Shown here one piece after another: positions 12,911 to 25,079 of a stretch of DNA of 64,000 nucleotides (positions within the stretch are counted from its first letter, which is position 1; every line of letters starts with the position of its first letter). The stretch comes from Chiridota heheva (taxonomy: Eukaryota > Echinodermata > Holothuroidea > Apodida > Chiridotidae), in NCBI GenBank assembly GCA_020152595.1, contig JAIGNY010001614.1, positions 62,001 to 126,000 of the forward strand. Direction: 5' to 3'. The notes beneath the pieces are model-generated. The model was not told the origin of the DNA and made no database searches. It saw only the letters and a program-made list of their open reading frames with translations. Both the position numbers and the translations under genes were made by a program.

Positions 12911-13580
12911 TGACCGTAAATGTCAAAAATTCTAAACATAACTCTAGTGACATACCTATAACACATTGTTAGGAACGTCCGAGGAGGTATGTCTTTCATT
13001 GCAGAAATCCATGTGAAAGCACATTGTTTTCACTACAGAATGGTGTTTGAAACTTTTCATTAAGATAAAGGGATGGATTACACGATTGTTGTAACAAAAA
13101 GGGTAAAAAAATCACCAAGAATCACACAATTTTACAGATTTTACAAATAATATTTTTAAATGAAAATTGAAAAAAACAAAAAACATTTATAAAAAAAAGT
13201 ATGAGCAAGATTTGATTAGATTTGACCGTCGTCTGACTGTCGTCTGACCGTAAATGTCAAAAATTATAAACATAACTCTAGTGACATACCTATAACACAT
13301 TGTTAGGAACGTCCGAGGAGGTATGTCTTTCATTGCAGAAATCCATGTAAAAGCACATTGTTTTCACTACAGAATGGTGTTTGAAACTTTTCATTAAGAT
13401 AAAGGGATGGATTACACAATTGTTTTAACAAAAAGGGTAAAAAAAATCACCAAGAATCACACAATTTTACAGATTTTACAAATAATATCTTTAAGTGAAA
13501 ATTGAAAAAAAACAAAAAACTTTTATGAAAAAGGTATGAGCAAGATTTAATTAGATTTGAACAATATCACTTGTCTACAT
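12911..13580. repeat. 334-bp tandem duplication inside element A
   Basis: The block starting tgaccgtaaatgtcaaaaat at 12911 restarts at 13245, and the two copies align through 'atgagcaagattt' with few differences. The equivalent region of element B (14640-14930, reverse complement) is single. The duplication therefore arose in this copy. Confidence 0.9.
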
Positions 13581-14293
13581 AGTATATATATATATAAAAA
13601 TACAAAAAATTCTCAGCAATTTTTGTCAATTTTTAAAATATATGCATTTTTTTGGACATTTTAAACAAAAAGTAAAATTTCTAAATGTTGTACAAACTGT
13701 ACTGAAAAAAAGTAAGCATAGACCCCACAAAAAATAACAATAATATGAAAGATCCTTCAAAGATATTTGCAATGAAACTATTCGCACCACTATAGGATTT
13801 TGGTAAGGTGCCGATTATAGTTTTAGAAAAAAGTAGTTTAAAAACGGCGATATTATCGCTGTGTGGTAGAGTAAGGGTGAAAGTACTAGTTCAGTTGGCA
13901 GTCTTGTATGAAAGAGGACTCCAAAAGGAAAAAATGGTGAAAAAAAGCATTCAAAAATTATATTCTAATCATAAGGGGATATTTAGATTTAAAGGTAAGT
14001 ATTATTTGAGTAAAAATGACTGGAATCACACTAGCTGTGACATCACAGCCTCAGATTCCTTATAGGCTTTATGCATTCTATCATATTTTGTGGCTTAAAA
14101 ATCAGCGGATATGTCAGGAAAGTTACAAAACAGAATCTAGTAAGGGTAATTATCATTTAGCACTGGAAGGAAATTTAAGGAATAATAATTCATATAGTAA
14201 AACAGTTAACTAAATTTTCTTTACAGTACATTAGCGCTTGTTAAGATTGTGGAATGAGGGTGCCAAGTTGCCAACCTTCCATAGTAGACTTAA

Positions 14294-16521
14294 CCGTTAC
14301 TCTACCACGCAGCGATACTATCGCCGTTTTGAAACTACCTTTTTCCAAAAATAAAATCGGGACCTTACCAAACTTCTATAGGGGTGCAAATAGTTTCATT
14401 GCAAAGATCTCAGAAAGATCTTTCATAAAATTGTATTTTTTTTAGGGGTCTATACTTACATTTTTTCGGCAAATTTTGTCCAAACATTAAGAAATTTACC
14501 TTTTTCTTTAAAATGTCCTGAAAAATGCATATTTTTGAAAAATTTACAAAAATTGCTTAGAAAATAAATTAAGATATTTTTTTTTTATATTTACTATATA
14601 GACAAGTCACATTGTCCAAATCTAATCACATTTTGCTCATACCTGGTCATTATTTTTAAATAATTCGTAAAATATGTAAAATTGTGTGATTTTTGGTAAT
14701 TTTTTGACCCTTTTTGTTAAAAAAATCGTGTGATCCACCCCTATATCATTGTAATGAAAAGTTTCAAAAACCATTCTGTAGCGTAAACAATGTGCTTTTA
14801 CATAGCTTGCTGCAATAAAAGACATACCCCCTTGATAGTTCCTAAAACATTTTATAGCTACGTCACTCAAAGTTATTTTTAGATTTTTTTGACATTTAAC
14901 GTTGAGGCGACAGAAGAATGTGTATCCCAAATCTTGTTTGAAAGTGAAACTAAGGATTTGGAAAGGTCAGAAGGCTATCGCCAGTGATGGAGATCTTTTA
15001 GTACCTGGACCCAACTCAGAAGAGGCCTAAAAATGATCAGAACCAGGTAAAAAGATTTTTTCAAATTTCTGAAATCGTGTGTGCCTTTTTCAAACTTCAT
15101 GCTTACTAACGTTACTCGTAAGGCTCAACGATAGGCATAGCTAATGTTAGTTCTGATCCGTTCAAAATTAAGCAAAAGCAGTGTAATTTAGCTTGGATTA
15201 TTTACTTGTAATGATTATAAACAAGTAAATACCCATTTCGACGTAGTTAACATGAATTGTCTTTATTACAGTAATTTTGGATGAAAACAGATCAATCTTT
15301 GATTTGTAGTGCAACAGTGTTCACATACCTATTTCGCGAACTCTCGATTCCATGTACTGAGGTTGTGGTGCAGTGGAGTAGGAATAATATTTCAAGGGGA
15401 AAGGGTCCCAAGTTGTTGGAAAGAGAGACATGTTGGGGCAAGATACCAATGGTGGGGGCCAAGCTGTCCCATGTAGGGGGAAGTTATTTTCTTTGAAGGA
15501 ATTTGGATCCTGGAAGAGGGCCATATTTTTTTTTTTTTTTTTTTTGAGGGGGGGCTGGCATTTTCCCTGGGTTCCCCTCCTAATATAAATAAGCCAGAAC
15601 CCCCATCCCACCCCCAATCCCTGTATTTCCTTGGAAACAGTTGAAATTGTATTTCTGTGAAGAATTTTCTTGTATTTCGACAAATTTATTGACATTTCAT
15701 ATGCGGTACCAATAATAATAATAACCAACTCACTGATTGATTCCAAGTTTGGCAACGTCAACATGATTACTGATGCTTTGAACCATTTTTGAGTGCCTTT
15801 TTACGGAGAATTGCTACAGGAATCAACAAAAGTAAGTTTCTACAAGACTTTCAGTATATCCCGAATAAATATAAGTATTTTCAAAGCTTTCAATGGCTAA
15901 AATTGGCTTATAAACTGAAAATTTAAGGCCTGCGCATGATAAATGAGGTAAATTAGCTATTTGCATATCATTTGCATTACATTTTAATTGAAATTTGGGT
16001 GTAAACATTTCCTATTTATATTATATTAGTTTTGTGCATCAAAGAAAGGAACAATGCATGTTTATAGGAAAGTATAATGCCAAATCCTATCAGATAGATC
16101 ATTGGCAAAATCAGAGGTCAATTTTTAGGCTAAAAAAGGTCAACAAAATTAAAACTGACGTATGAATTTTTTTCTTGCTCCAAAAAAATCAAGAGTACTA
16201 TCAAATGAAAGGTCCTTCTTTCAACAATTCATAAATTTCATCAATAATTTTTTTCTTCTAATTAGCCACAAGAAAGCAGAATATCACAAAGATAGCAGTT
16301 TTAGGACATCTAATAATCTTAAATAATGACCTCATTTGCATAAATTTGCATAATTCACCAGTTTTTTTATGCAAACCAACGTAAAGTTTAAAGTCTTAGC
16401 TTTCATATAACATAAACTTATCACAGTAGAAAATGGAGATAAATTTGTGAAAAAGCCCCCTTTCCAAAAAGTTCCCTAAAATAAAACTTGTAATCTCAAA
16501 TGATCTGGTAGAGTGTAAGGG
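14294..16521. mobile_element. TTAA-type element B, 2.23 kb
   Basis: Intact TTAA sits on both sides (14290-14293 and 16522-16525). The ends read CCGTTACTCTACCACGC on the left and the near-complement GGTAGAGTGTAAGGG on the right. The body is the reverse complement of element A, so A and B lie head to head about 0.4 kb apart. A minus-strand frame (14637-14930) and an acidic stretch near 14930-15000 correspond to degenerate coding remnants, but no intact transposase is present. Confidence 0.75.
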
Positions 16522-17037
16522 TTAATACATCAGTCATTTCGAAACATATGAGACAGAGCTTTAAACTTAAAGAATAAGATTTGTGAATGCTTTCTTCACC
16601 GTTTTGTTTCTTTTTAAAGTCCCCTTGCATATAAGATAAACTTGCTTAACCCCTGAACTAATCTTTTAAAGAAACAATTTGTTGAAGAAAAATACATCTT
16701 TGGTATCATATTTTAAAAGGTTCCCAAAATGTGTTGAAAAGTTACCATGCAGTAGAAAGTCATAGTTGCAGATCCAAGACAATGTTAACGTATTTTTTCG
16801 ATATTAAATGCCTCTTTCTAGTAGATAAATGTTTGATTATGTAGATAGCATGCACTTTACTAGAACATGCTTTGCCCATATAAGTTACTTATTATTCAAT
16901 TTACAGGTATTAAATTAGACTAAAGCAAGTATAAAGTGTCTGGGCAAAGACTAAATGCAGGACTTATAATTGATTTGACATCTTTTTACTTAGAGCTTGA
17001 AAATCATATTTCATTTTCCTCTATGTTTTTGACACAG
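16522..17037. other. Non-coding intron sequence
   Basis: Intron between element B and exon B. It ends in a pyrimidine-rich acceptor (ctctatgtttttgacacag). I see nothing else in it. Confidence 0.6.
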
Positions 17038-17230
17038 ACCCAAAGGTACGTTTTAGTCTCAGACCACATGACAAAGATGACAGGAATTGTTTCTTATTGG
17101 TATCTTGGTCCTCATGAGGTCACAGAGCAAGAATCTCTTGAGGAACTGAGAAGTTTGCTGTTCCATGATCAGACCACCCAAGGAGAAGTGGAGAGGATTG
17201 TAGATGAAGAGGCAGCCAGAATCAGAAGAG
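17038..17230 (+). CDS. Internal exon of unrecognised membrane-protein gene (exon B)
   Basis: A 193-nt exon, entering in phase 0 after acceptor tttttgacacag and leaving in phase 1 at AGAAGAG|GTACTT. It adds 64 residues starting TQRYVLVSDHMTKMTG. A short hydrophobic/aromatic patch (GIVSYWYLG) is followed by a charged region with EELRSLLFHD and VERIVDEEAARIRR, likely helical and cytoplasmic. It directly follows the putative membrane segment of exon A. Codon usage and composition differ clearly from the surrounding AT-rich intron. No family assignment. Confidence 0.65.
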
Positions 17231-18110
17231 GTACTTAATCCTGTTTAATGTCAGGGTAACAACTGGCTTCCCAATAAACTAGGGTTACTGTTTTTGTTCA
17301 TCTTCATGTCTCATAATCCCTTTCCTGCTCAGTAGTCATGTGTACGCTGGTTGATAAATGTCATAAAATTTTGCATGCCGAAAAGTTTTTCTTTAAGCCT
17401 ACCAGCACCCAACTTCCTGTTCAGTGTATTGTGTTTCCACTTAAAACAATGATTGTTTACCTGCCATTTACACCACAGCCAAGTACTGTAGCCCAAGGTT
17501 ATTTGTGTGTATAAGATTACACAAAGCTAGAGCTAAATAATCAAGGCACTTTTGTGATTAAAATCACTCATCCGTGTTAGGTGTCTTAGTGGGAGAAGTT
17601 TGTTTTCAAACTGGTGATGAAAATAGCCGTGTATCATAATGCCTGAGGTAATATTGTGTATTAACTGTGTATGATTGATGGACCATTTCTCCTAAGGAAA
17701 GATATTGCTTCATGTGGATATCACCTTTAACCTAAAATTATATACATGGAGGTACAATACTTAGGTTGCAGCTCCAGATTATTTCTTAGGATGGCTGAAA
17801 CATTAATAGGTTTAAGTATCATGAATGCATATTAACACTAAGTAATTTTTTTGACAATAGTATCTTGTTTTGTTGGTATTTTATTTAATGTATATTTGCT
17901 TATTTACTAGCATTGCAGACTTGACATCACAAAAGAACTTGCTACTGACAAATTAAGGCTGCCTCGACCACTCATCCTTTTGATGTTAAAAACTCTGAAG
18001 TAACTGAGAAAATTGAAATATTCTACAATTTTTTTAATGATCAGACCTTAATAGGAACGTTGAATAGGTAGAACTCTATATTCACTTATTGTTTGAAGAA
18101 GAGCAGATCT
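17231..18110. other. Non-coding intron sequence
   Basis: Sequence between exon B and the 39-bp array; no exon, RNA gene or repeat family recognised. Confidence 0.55.
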
Positions 18111-18114
18111 ACAG

Positions 18115-19578
18115 GCATGAGTTGTGTTTCTTAACACATAACCCTAATTATTGACATGAGTTGTGTTTCTTAAAGCATAACCCCAATCATTGCCATGAGT
18201 TGTGTATCTTAACTCATAACCCCAATCACTGGCATGGGTTGTGTATCTTAACGCATAACCCCAATCATTGGCATGGTTTGTGCATCTTAATGCTTAACCC
18301 CAATCATTGGCATGGGTTGTGCATCTTAACGCATAACCCCAATCATTAGCATGGGTTGTGCATCCTAATGCTTACCCCAATCATTGGCATGGGTTGTGCA
18401 TCTTAACGAATAAGCCCAATCATTAGCATGGGTTGTGCATCTTAATGCATAATCCCAATCATTGGCATGGGTTGTGTATCTTAACACATAACCCCAATCA
18501 TTGGCATTAGTTGTGTATCTTAGCGCATAACCCCAATCACTTGCATGGGCTGTGTATCTTAACGCCTAGCCCTAATCACTGGCATGGGTTGTGTATCTTA
18601 ATGCATAACGCCAATCATTGGCATACTTTGTGTATCTTAACGCATAACCCTAATCATTGGCATGAGTTGTGTATCTTAAAGCATAACCCCAATCATTGGC
18701 ATAGGTTGGGTATCTCTACGCATAACCCTAATCACTGGCATGGATTGTGTATCTTAACGCATAACCCCAATCACTGGCATAGGTTGGGTATCTAAATGCA
18801 TAACGCCAATCATTGGCATACTTTGTGTATCTTAACGCATAACCCTAATCACTGGCATGGGTTGTGTATCTTAATGCATAACGCCAATCATTGGCATACT
18901 TTGTGTATCTTAACGCATAACCCTAATCATTGGCATGAGTTGTGTATCTTAACGCATAACCCCAATCATTGGCATGGGTTGTGTATCTTAACGCATAACC
19001 CCAATCATTGGCATGAGTTGTGCATCTTAACGCATAACCCCAATTATTGGCATGAGTTGTGCATCTTAACGCATAACCCCAATCACTGGCATGGTTTGTG
19101 TATCTTAACGCATAACCCCAATTACTGGCATGGGTTGTGTATCTTAATGCATAACCCCAATCATTGGCATGGGTTGTGTATCTTAACGCCTAGCCCCAAT
19201 CACTGGCATGGGTTGTGTATCTTAACGCATAACCCCAATCACTGGCATAGGTTGGGTATCTTAACGCATAACCCCAATCATTGGCATGGGTTGTGTATCT
19301 TAACGCATAACCCCAATATTGGCATGCGTTGTGTATCTTAACGCATAACCCCAATCATTGGCATGAGATGTGCATCTTAACGCATAAACCCAATCATTGG
19401 CATGAGTCGGGTATCTTAATGCATAACCCCAATCATTAGCATGGGTTGTGTATCTTAACGCTTAACCCCAATCAGTAGCATGGTTTGTGTATCTTAAGGC
19501 ATAACCCCAATCATTGGCATGGCTTGTGTATCTTAACACATAAACCTCCCAATCATTGGCATGAGTTGTGTATCTTAA
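18115..19578. repeat. 39-bp minisatellite, roughly 37 units
   Basis: Units of the form gcataaccccaatcattggc + atgggttgtgtatcttaac repeat with a 39-bp period, with C/T and A/G variants and some 1-3 bp length variants. Because 39 is 3 x 13, long frames with a 13-residue repeat (HNPNHWHGLCILT) appear. The array lacks splice context and a regular start, so I read it as satellite DNA. One further unit (22178-22225) lies beyond element C. Confidence 0.95.
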
Positions 19579-20159
19579 CCCTTACTCTCCCAGCTCACGG
19601 TGACCGTGACAGTTACGATCCATTTTCCAAAAATGTTTTTGAGTACCTTCCCAAAATCCTATAGAGCTGCAAATAAGTTCATTCAAACCAGATTGAATAG
19701 ATCTTTCATAATATGGTTATTTTGTTGGGGGGTTAGATTAAAAAATTTTGAGTAAAATCGTTACAAAAAAGTGCATTTAAAAAAAAAAACAAATTGAAAG
19801 ACGAATGTCATACGTGAATATTTTTTCTATTTTTTTTTCTTCAGGTAAAGTATAAAGATAGTTTGAATTGTTGGTTGCTACACGATTTTTACTTGTACTT
19901 GGTCAATGTTTGTGTTTTGTTGGAGAAAATATGCCAAATTTGTGATTTTGGGCCATTTTTGACCTTTTTTGATGAAAAAAATATAAAAAACGGCCCAAAT
20001 ATTGTATTGGAATTTTGAAAATATCTACGGGTAGAGGAGAAATAGATCGTTCAGACGAACTATTACAATAACAGATGCACCCCCTCTACCTGCCTAAAAG
20101 GTCTCTGATGATGACGTCAATTTGCGTCTTTTTTTCTTTTCTTTTTTTTTCTTCGCTCA

Positions 20160-20363
20160 TTCGACATCACAAAATGGCAAAATACAAGTTACAACGTCGA
20201 ACGTGCCTTCCGACTCCTATGTTTTCTTCAGAATAATGATGACTCAGAGGGGTCGGAAGGTACTTCTGATGAAGAAGATGTACCAGAACTCGACCAGATT
20301 AAGGAAGAGGAGAATATAGAGCCTGCTGAGATGGATAGTGATCTGTTCCAAATTACGGAGTTG
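20160..20363 (+). pseudogene. Putative first coding segment within element C
   Basis: The plus-strand reading contains NVERAFRLLCFLQNND, then a strongly acidic run (SDEEDVPELDQIKEEE) ending ITEL before GTGAGT, a good splice donor. N-terminal acidic regions are common in piggyBac transposases, but this alone is not diagnostic. There is no clear start codon context. It probably belongs with 21030-21362 and 21418-21500 as exons of the element's decayed gene. Confidence 0.45.
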
Positions 20364-21029
20364 GTGAGTGTTTTCTTCCAAAAATAGCGAAAGTACTACA
20401 TTGTAAATGTGTAGTAATAAAATAAGGCTTATAGAATTCTAATGATAAATTAGCGGGGATTTTTTGCTTGTTACGATAAACAAGTAAAAGGGACACTAAA
20501 ATCACATATAAAAAAAAGGATTTAGGTCCTTTCTATAATAGCCCGGATGAAAGAAATGAAAGCTGAACCCCAATAATAACATTTCTAAATGGACTGAAAT
20601 ATATGTATTTCCCAATGGCAAAATTGTAAATTTAGGCCTACTGAAATATGTGTATTCCCAATATCACAAAATCCAAGATCCATTATTTCAGGGGCCGAAA
20701 TCACAATTTTATGGGGGAAAGTGGAGTAGGGGTTCCATGTTAGGGCAAAATACACATGTTGGGGGTGCCCCAGGCCCATTTAGAAGAAAATGCTTGTATA
20801 TAAACCTAGTACCGGTACATTATTTGTATGCCCCATTTTTTAGGACCATGATCCTTTTCCCCTCCACCTGGCTATGCCACTGTTGTGGTGATGACTAGAT
20901 CGATAAAACAAACATTTTGGACCCCTGTATGTACCCCCGGGCTTCCCGGCTGTAAAAGTCTGTCCCCACGGTTACCACAAAATTGTGGGGCAGGTTAGAA
21001 ACCAGAATAACATGTTATGCGATAACATG

Positions 21030-21500
21030 TTATGCGTATGCTTGAAGAGGACGAGCCGCCCGCTACTCCCCAACCCAAGCGGAAGAGGGACAGACAGTTG
21101 AAGATGAGCCCAGGCCCCTCTTCCAGGCCTTCCGCTGCAGTCTCGCCACCATCACCACTCAAAGAAAATCCAACTGCAGCGGAAAAAGCTGCCTTCAAAA
21201 CCAGGGAGGAAGAGCGGAACGCTCGGCTGCAGGAGATACAACGGTCGAAGGTCATCCCTGCAGCCGATAAAGACTATCATCTGTGGGAAGTACTGGTGGA
21301 GAGTGACCGGGACCGACCACGAGGTCTTCGGTAACTGGTTATGGGAAGACCAAACTAAAGTAAGTTGAATGAATATAGTTGCAATTTTTTTAATTTATTT
21401 TTTATTCTATTTGCAGCAACAAGGTATAGCAGAAGACTTTAACAAATTTGGACCTTTTCGGCAAACATTTCTTATGAATTCCATGTGGAATGAACAGAAG
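21030..21500 (+). pseudogene. Further coding segments within element C, frameshifted
   Basis: From 21032 the frame reads a proline/charged region (EEDEPPATPQPKRKRDRQ) and continues to IPAADKDYHLWEVLVESD. Continuing the sense requires a frame change to DHEVFGNWLWEDQTK, which stops at a GTAAGT donor (21360). After acceptor ttctatttgcag comes QQGIAEDFNKFGPFRQTF..., ending MNSMWNEQ before another GTAAGT (21500). The region is GC-richer than its surroundings. The three pieces look like a spliced gene carried by the element. I do not recognise the product: transposase N-terminus or captured host exons are both possible. Confidence 0.4.
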
Positions 21501-22177
21501 TAAGTGTCCAATAGATAATCAGCATAGTCTATCAACATAAAAGTAGCTGTGAAGCTTGTAATGGCTGAAATTGGGTCAGAAATAAACAAAAAACACTTGT
21601 GCATAATAAATGAGGTAAATGACCTAATTTGCATATCATTTGCATAATTTCTTATTTCATTTTTTGCAAATGATGATGTAAACATCTTGTTTTTCTGCAT
21701 TCTATTAGTTTTGGACATCATAGAAGGGGAAAATGCATTTTTTTGGAAAATTAAGTGCCATTAGATAGATTATTCACAGAATCGGGGGATAATTTTTAGG
21801 TCAAAATGTACCCAATTTTTCATATTTGCGTCATTTTTTTCCTTCTGATTCCTAAAAATCCATAAATAGTATCAAATGAAAGGTCTTTCCAAGGACGATT
21901 CAGAAATTCTATCCATATTTTTTTTGCTATTTAGCCACAAGGCACAAGCGTGTCATAAAGATAGAATGTTTGGAGACCTAATATGCTAATTCAATGACCT
22001 AATTTGCATATTTGAGTTCGAAAATATGCACATTTTTGGAAAGTTCAACATGTTAGCTTTCATAAAAGTCAACTTGTTTTGGTACAAATGGAACAGAAAG
22101 TGCTGAAAAAATCCTCTTTCCAAAAATTTCAGAAATAGTTTATTCTATTTTTGGAACCTTGGGAGAGTAAAGGTTAA

Positions 22178-22225
22178 CGCAAAATCCCAATCATTGGCAT
22201 GAGTTGTGTATCTTATTACATAACC
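22178..22225. repeat. Terminal unit of the 39-bp minisatellite
   Basis: The unit cgcaaaatcccaatcattgg + catgagttgtgtatctta continues the array after element C. It shows that the array originally extended across the insertion point. Confidence 0.9.
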
Positions 22226-22679
22226 ACAAACAATCATTATCTAAATAAAAATGACATTCTCATCATTTCTAGTAACTTCAATTGAGACATTCAAAGCTCT
22301 ATGAATATTATGGACAGCACTAGCGAAATTGCTTTAAAATCCTTTAAAAATCAAGTAAACAGTAAAAATTCCATCAATATTAAATAACACTTTTTTACCA
22401 ACCTTTTTTAATTTTCAAGATTTCAGTGATTTGTTAATGGGCCAACCTTTCTATTAAATTATGTTAAGCTATTGCTTTTTAATCATATACAATAAATGTT
22501 TGAAGGGGAGTACAGTAGCTGATTCCGACAGAAGGTTTTGGGACTGGAGTCCCACCCCAAAGCAAAATTTATAGGAATATTTTCGGGAATTTTGTGATTC
22601 AGGACGATGAAAGAAACATTTTTGTGTAAAAACCATCCTCACCCACATTTGGTCCTCACACTCCTTTCCCCCATCTAGA

Positions 22680-25075
22680 GGACAGCTATTATCACCCACA
22701 TCCCCAAACTGGGGAAGACAGTACCGACCCCTCCAGCTACCACCCCATTGTCCTCACCTGCTGTCTCTGTAAAATTATGGAAAGGATCATTAATCACAGA
22801 CTAAACTGGTTCCTTGAGACCAACAAAATCCTCTCCCCTCACCAAAGCGGCTTCCGGAAATGTCGCAATACCCTAAACCAGTTAATTACGCTCGACACCG
22901 CTATCCGGGAATCCTTTGCAAAAAGTAACACCTCATTGCCATCTTTTTCGACCTCAAGAAATTTTTTGACACTACTTGGAAATAAGGCATTACCTGCAAA
23001 CTTCACACCACCGGCCTCAGAGGCCACCTCTTCATCTTTATTCAAAACTTCCTCTCACCCAGGCAGTTCTAAGTTCGTATTGGCCACACCCTCTCCAACC
23101 CCTACCCCCTAACCCCAAGAAGAGGGCCTTCCCCAAGGCAGCATCTCCCCCACTCTCTTCAACCTGAGCATTAATGACATCATGGACAACCTTGGCCCCA
23201 ACATCCAAATGTGCCCTCTACTTGGACAATTTCACCATCTCCTACTTCTCCCCTAGCTTTCCTCTTGTCAAAAATAGGCTCCAACTCAGCCTCAACCGGC
23301 TTCAAGACTGGTGCAACTATAATGGTTTTAGATTCTCCAAAGACAAGACAGTCTGCATGCACTTCTGTCACTTCAACAACCTCCACCCCAACCCAAACCT
23401 GGTACTCAATGGCAATTGCATCCATAAAGTTGACTACACTAAGCTCCTGCGTTTAACCCTAGACCCCAAAGGTCTCCTACAAGCAACACATCACCAACCT
23501 GAAACAGAAATGCAACAGCGTCCTTAACTTTCTCCAACACCACTTGGCGTGTGAACCTCCATGCTCTACTCAAAATCTTTAGGCTCACTATTCGTGCCAA
23601 GCTCAACTATGGCAATATTGTCTTAGCCGCTCAAAACTCTAACCTCAACCACATCAACACCATCCAGAATGAAGCCCTCAGGCTTTGTCTGGGTGCCTAC
23701 AGGACCTCCCCCATCACCAGCCTTCACGTTGAAGCCAACGAACCCCCTTTTCTTCTTAGGTGTAGAAAGCTTAGCCTCTCCTATGCTTTTAGAGCCCTCA
23801 CCAACACACAGAACCCTGTTTACAACATCATTAGGTACCCCAGTTTCTCCACCCTCTTTGATAGGACTAAAAGGCTATCCTCTCCCTCCAGCTTACACAT
23901 TGAACCAGACCTCCATCTTGGCATCAATCCCACCACTTTTGGCACCTTCTCCTTGCCACTTTTTATCGCTGGGCCACCCCCCTCTCCTCTATCCACCTAG
24001 GCCTCTCCACTCATCACAAAACCCAAACCCACCCTAACCTCTTCATCAACCTCCACAACCAATTCAAAGAGCACTCTCAAGCTACACCTCCATCTATACT
24101 GATGGCTCCAAGGAAGGCGACAAGACAGCTGTTGCTGCCATCATCCAAGACATCACCCTCAGTCGCAGGCTCCAGAGTACTTATCCATCTTCTCGCCGAA
24201 GGCCAAGGCCATCCTCCTCTCCCTCAACTTTATTGAGTACTCCTCGCTCAGTCACTTTGCCATCTTCTCTGACTGCAAGGCTGTCCTTACCTCTTTACCC
24301 AATCTCCTTTCACCCTTTCGTCCCCCCCCCCCTCCCTCCTTCTCTGCAGGAAATGTATTATTTTCTTCTGGATATCCAGCCATGTTGGCATCTCTGGCAA
24401 TGACATAGCTAATGCAGTCGCTAAGCTTGCCCTCAACCTACCCCCTTTCTCAAAGCCCTATCTGACATCAAACCGCTTATCGCATCCCTTGTTCGTGACC
24501 GCTGGCAAATCTCATGGGACTCCCAAATTGATAACAAACTCCACATCATCTAGCCCATCATTCCGATCAAACCCACCATCCTCAACCTCTCCCGTGTCGA
24601 CAATGCTCACATTACCCGCCTTAGAATTGGTTACACCCACCTCACTCACTCCCACCTCCTTATTGGCTCCCCCACCACTCTGTAACAATTGCCATTGCAC
24701 CCTCACAGTCCATCACAACCTCTTTGCTTGCATCCTGTACAACCTTCTCAGAGCTTTCCTCGCTCCCCACAACTCAATAGCCGAACTCTTCAAGAAAAAT
24801 CCTCCAGATAAGATTATCTCCTTCCTTCATCATGCTTGCCTCTACAGCCGTATTTAGTCCTCCTCCCCCACCCCATCTCTCTACTTTTTCTTTTCTTTTT
24901 CACCCATGCACTTCCTCTCTTGATCCCAGCTTTCTGGCTTTTAATTCCTGTGTTTTTCTTAATCTCCCCCTGTTTTCTCTTCTTCCTACTTCTGGAATGA
25001 TCTAACCTCTCAGGCACATTTTGACTCTAGCTGTAGTTATGCCGTTAAGCCCTCATGAATCAATTAATCATCAAT
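22680..25075 (+). pseudogene. 5'-truncated I-like LINE with RT, RNase H and CCHC tail
   Basis: Plus-strand blocks in order: ITHIPKLGK (22690), a YHPIVLTCCLCKIMERIINHRL stretch (22740-22805), LSPHQSGFRKCRNT (~22830), FFDLKKFFD (~22945), LYLDNFTIS (23220; the catalytic aspartate pair is damaged), NGFRFSKDKTVCMHFC (~23325), QNEALRLCLGAYRTSP (~23665), IYTDGSKEGDKT (start of RNase H, ~24090), and a C-terminal cysteine/histidine motif CNNCHCTLTVHH (~24685). Stops and frameshifts between blocks show it is dead. The 3' end (24980-25060) carries a conserved tail also found at 48.2, 46.7 and 62.3 kb. RT followed by RNase H is characteristic of the I/Jockey-related group. Confidence 0.8.
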
Positions 25076-25079
25076 CCAT

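Larger units (their letters stand above)
5260..13877. mobile_element. TTAA-type (piggyBac/Kolobok-like) element A, split by an insertion
   Basis: The left end is TTAA (5256-5259) followed by GCCTTACTCTACCAG. The right end reads GGTAGAGTAAGGG followed by TGAA, a likely mutated TTAA. Bases 5260-5707 and 11686-13877 together align in reverse complement with element B at 14294-16521, so one element was split by the 5708-11685 insertion. Net length is about 2.64 kb. It carries an internal 334-bp tandem duplication and a 20-bp minisatellite that element B has only in rudimentary form. A TTAA target is known for both piggyBac and Kolobok; no transposase core was seen to choose between them. Confidence 0.7.
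19579..22173. mobile_element. TTAA-type element C inserted in the 39-bp array
   Basis: TTAA occurs at 19575-19578 and 22174-22177. The ends are CCCTTACTCTCCCAG and the near-complement TTGGGAGAGTAAAGG. Removing 19579-22173 plus one TTAA rejoins '...gtatcTTAAcgca...', exactly the minisatellite unit. The 2,595-bp element shares internal sequence with A and B, for example the 'aatgaggtaaat...tttgcatatcatttgcat' block, but its ends differ (TCTCCCA instead of TCTACCA). It is a related subfamily. PiggyBac or Kolobok are the candidates because both target TTAA. Confidence 0.85.

Noticed and set aside
18161-19341. Long open frames with a 13-residue repeat, looking like a repetitive secreted protein
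   Set aside because: The frames follow from the 39-bp period, lack a signal peptide or splice context, and break where unit length changes.
18115-22225. CRISPR-like array
   Set aside because: Units are directly contiguous with no unique spacers, and this is eukaryotic DNA.
22839-23425. Minus-strand open frames in 22.8-23.4 kb
   Set aside because: Antisense shadows of the plus-strand I-like LINE reverse transcriptase.
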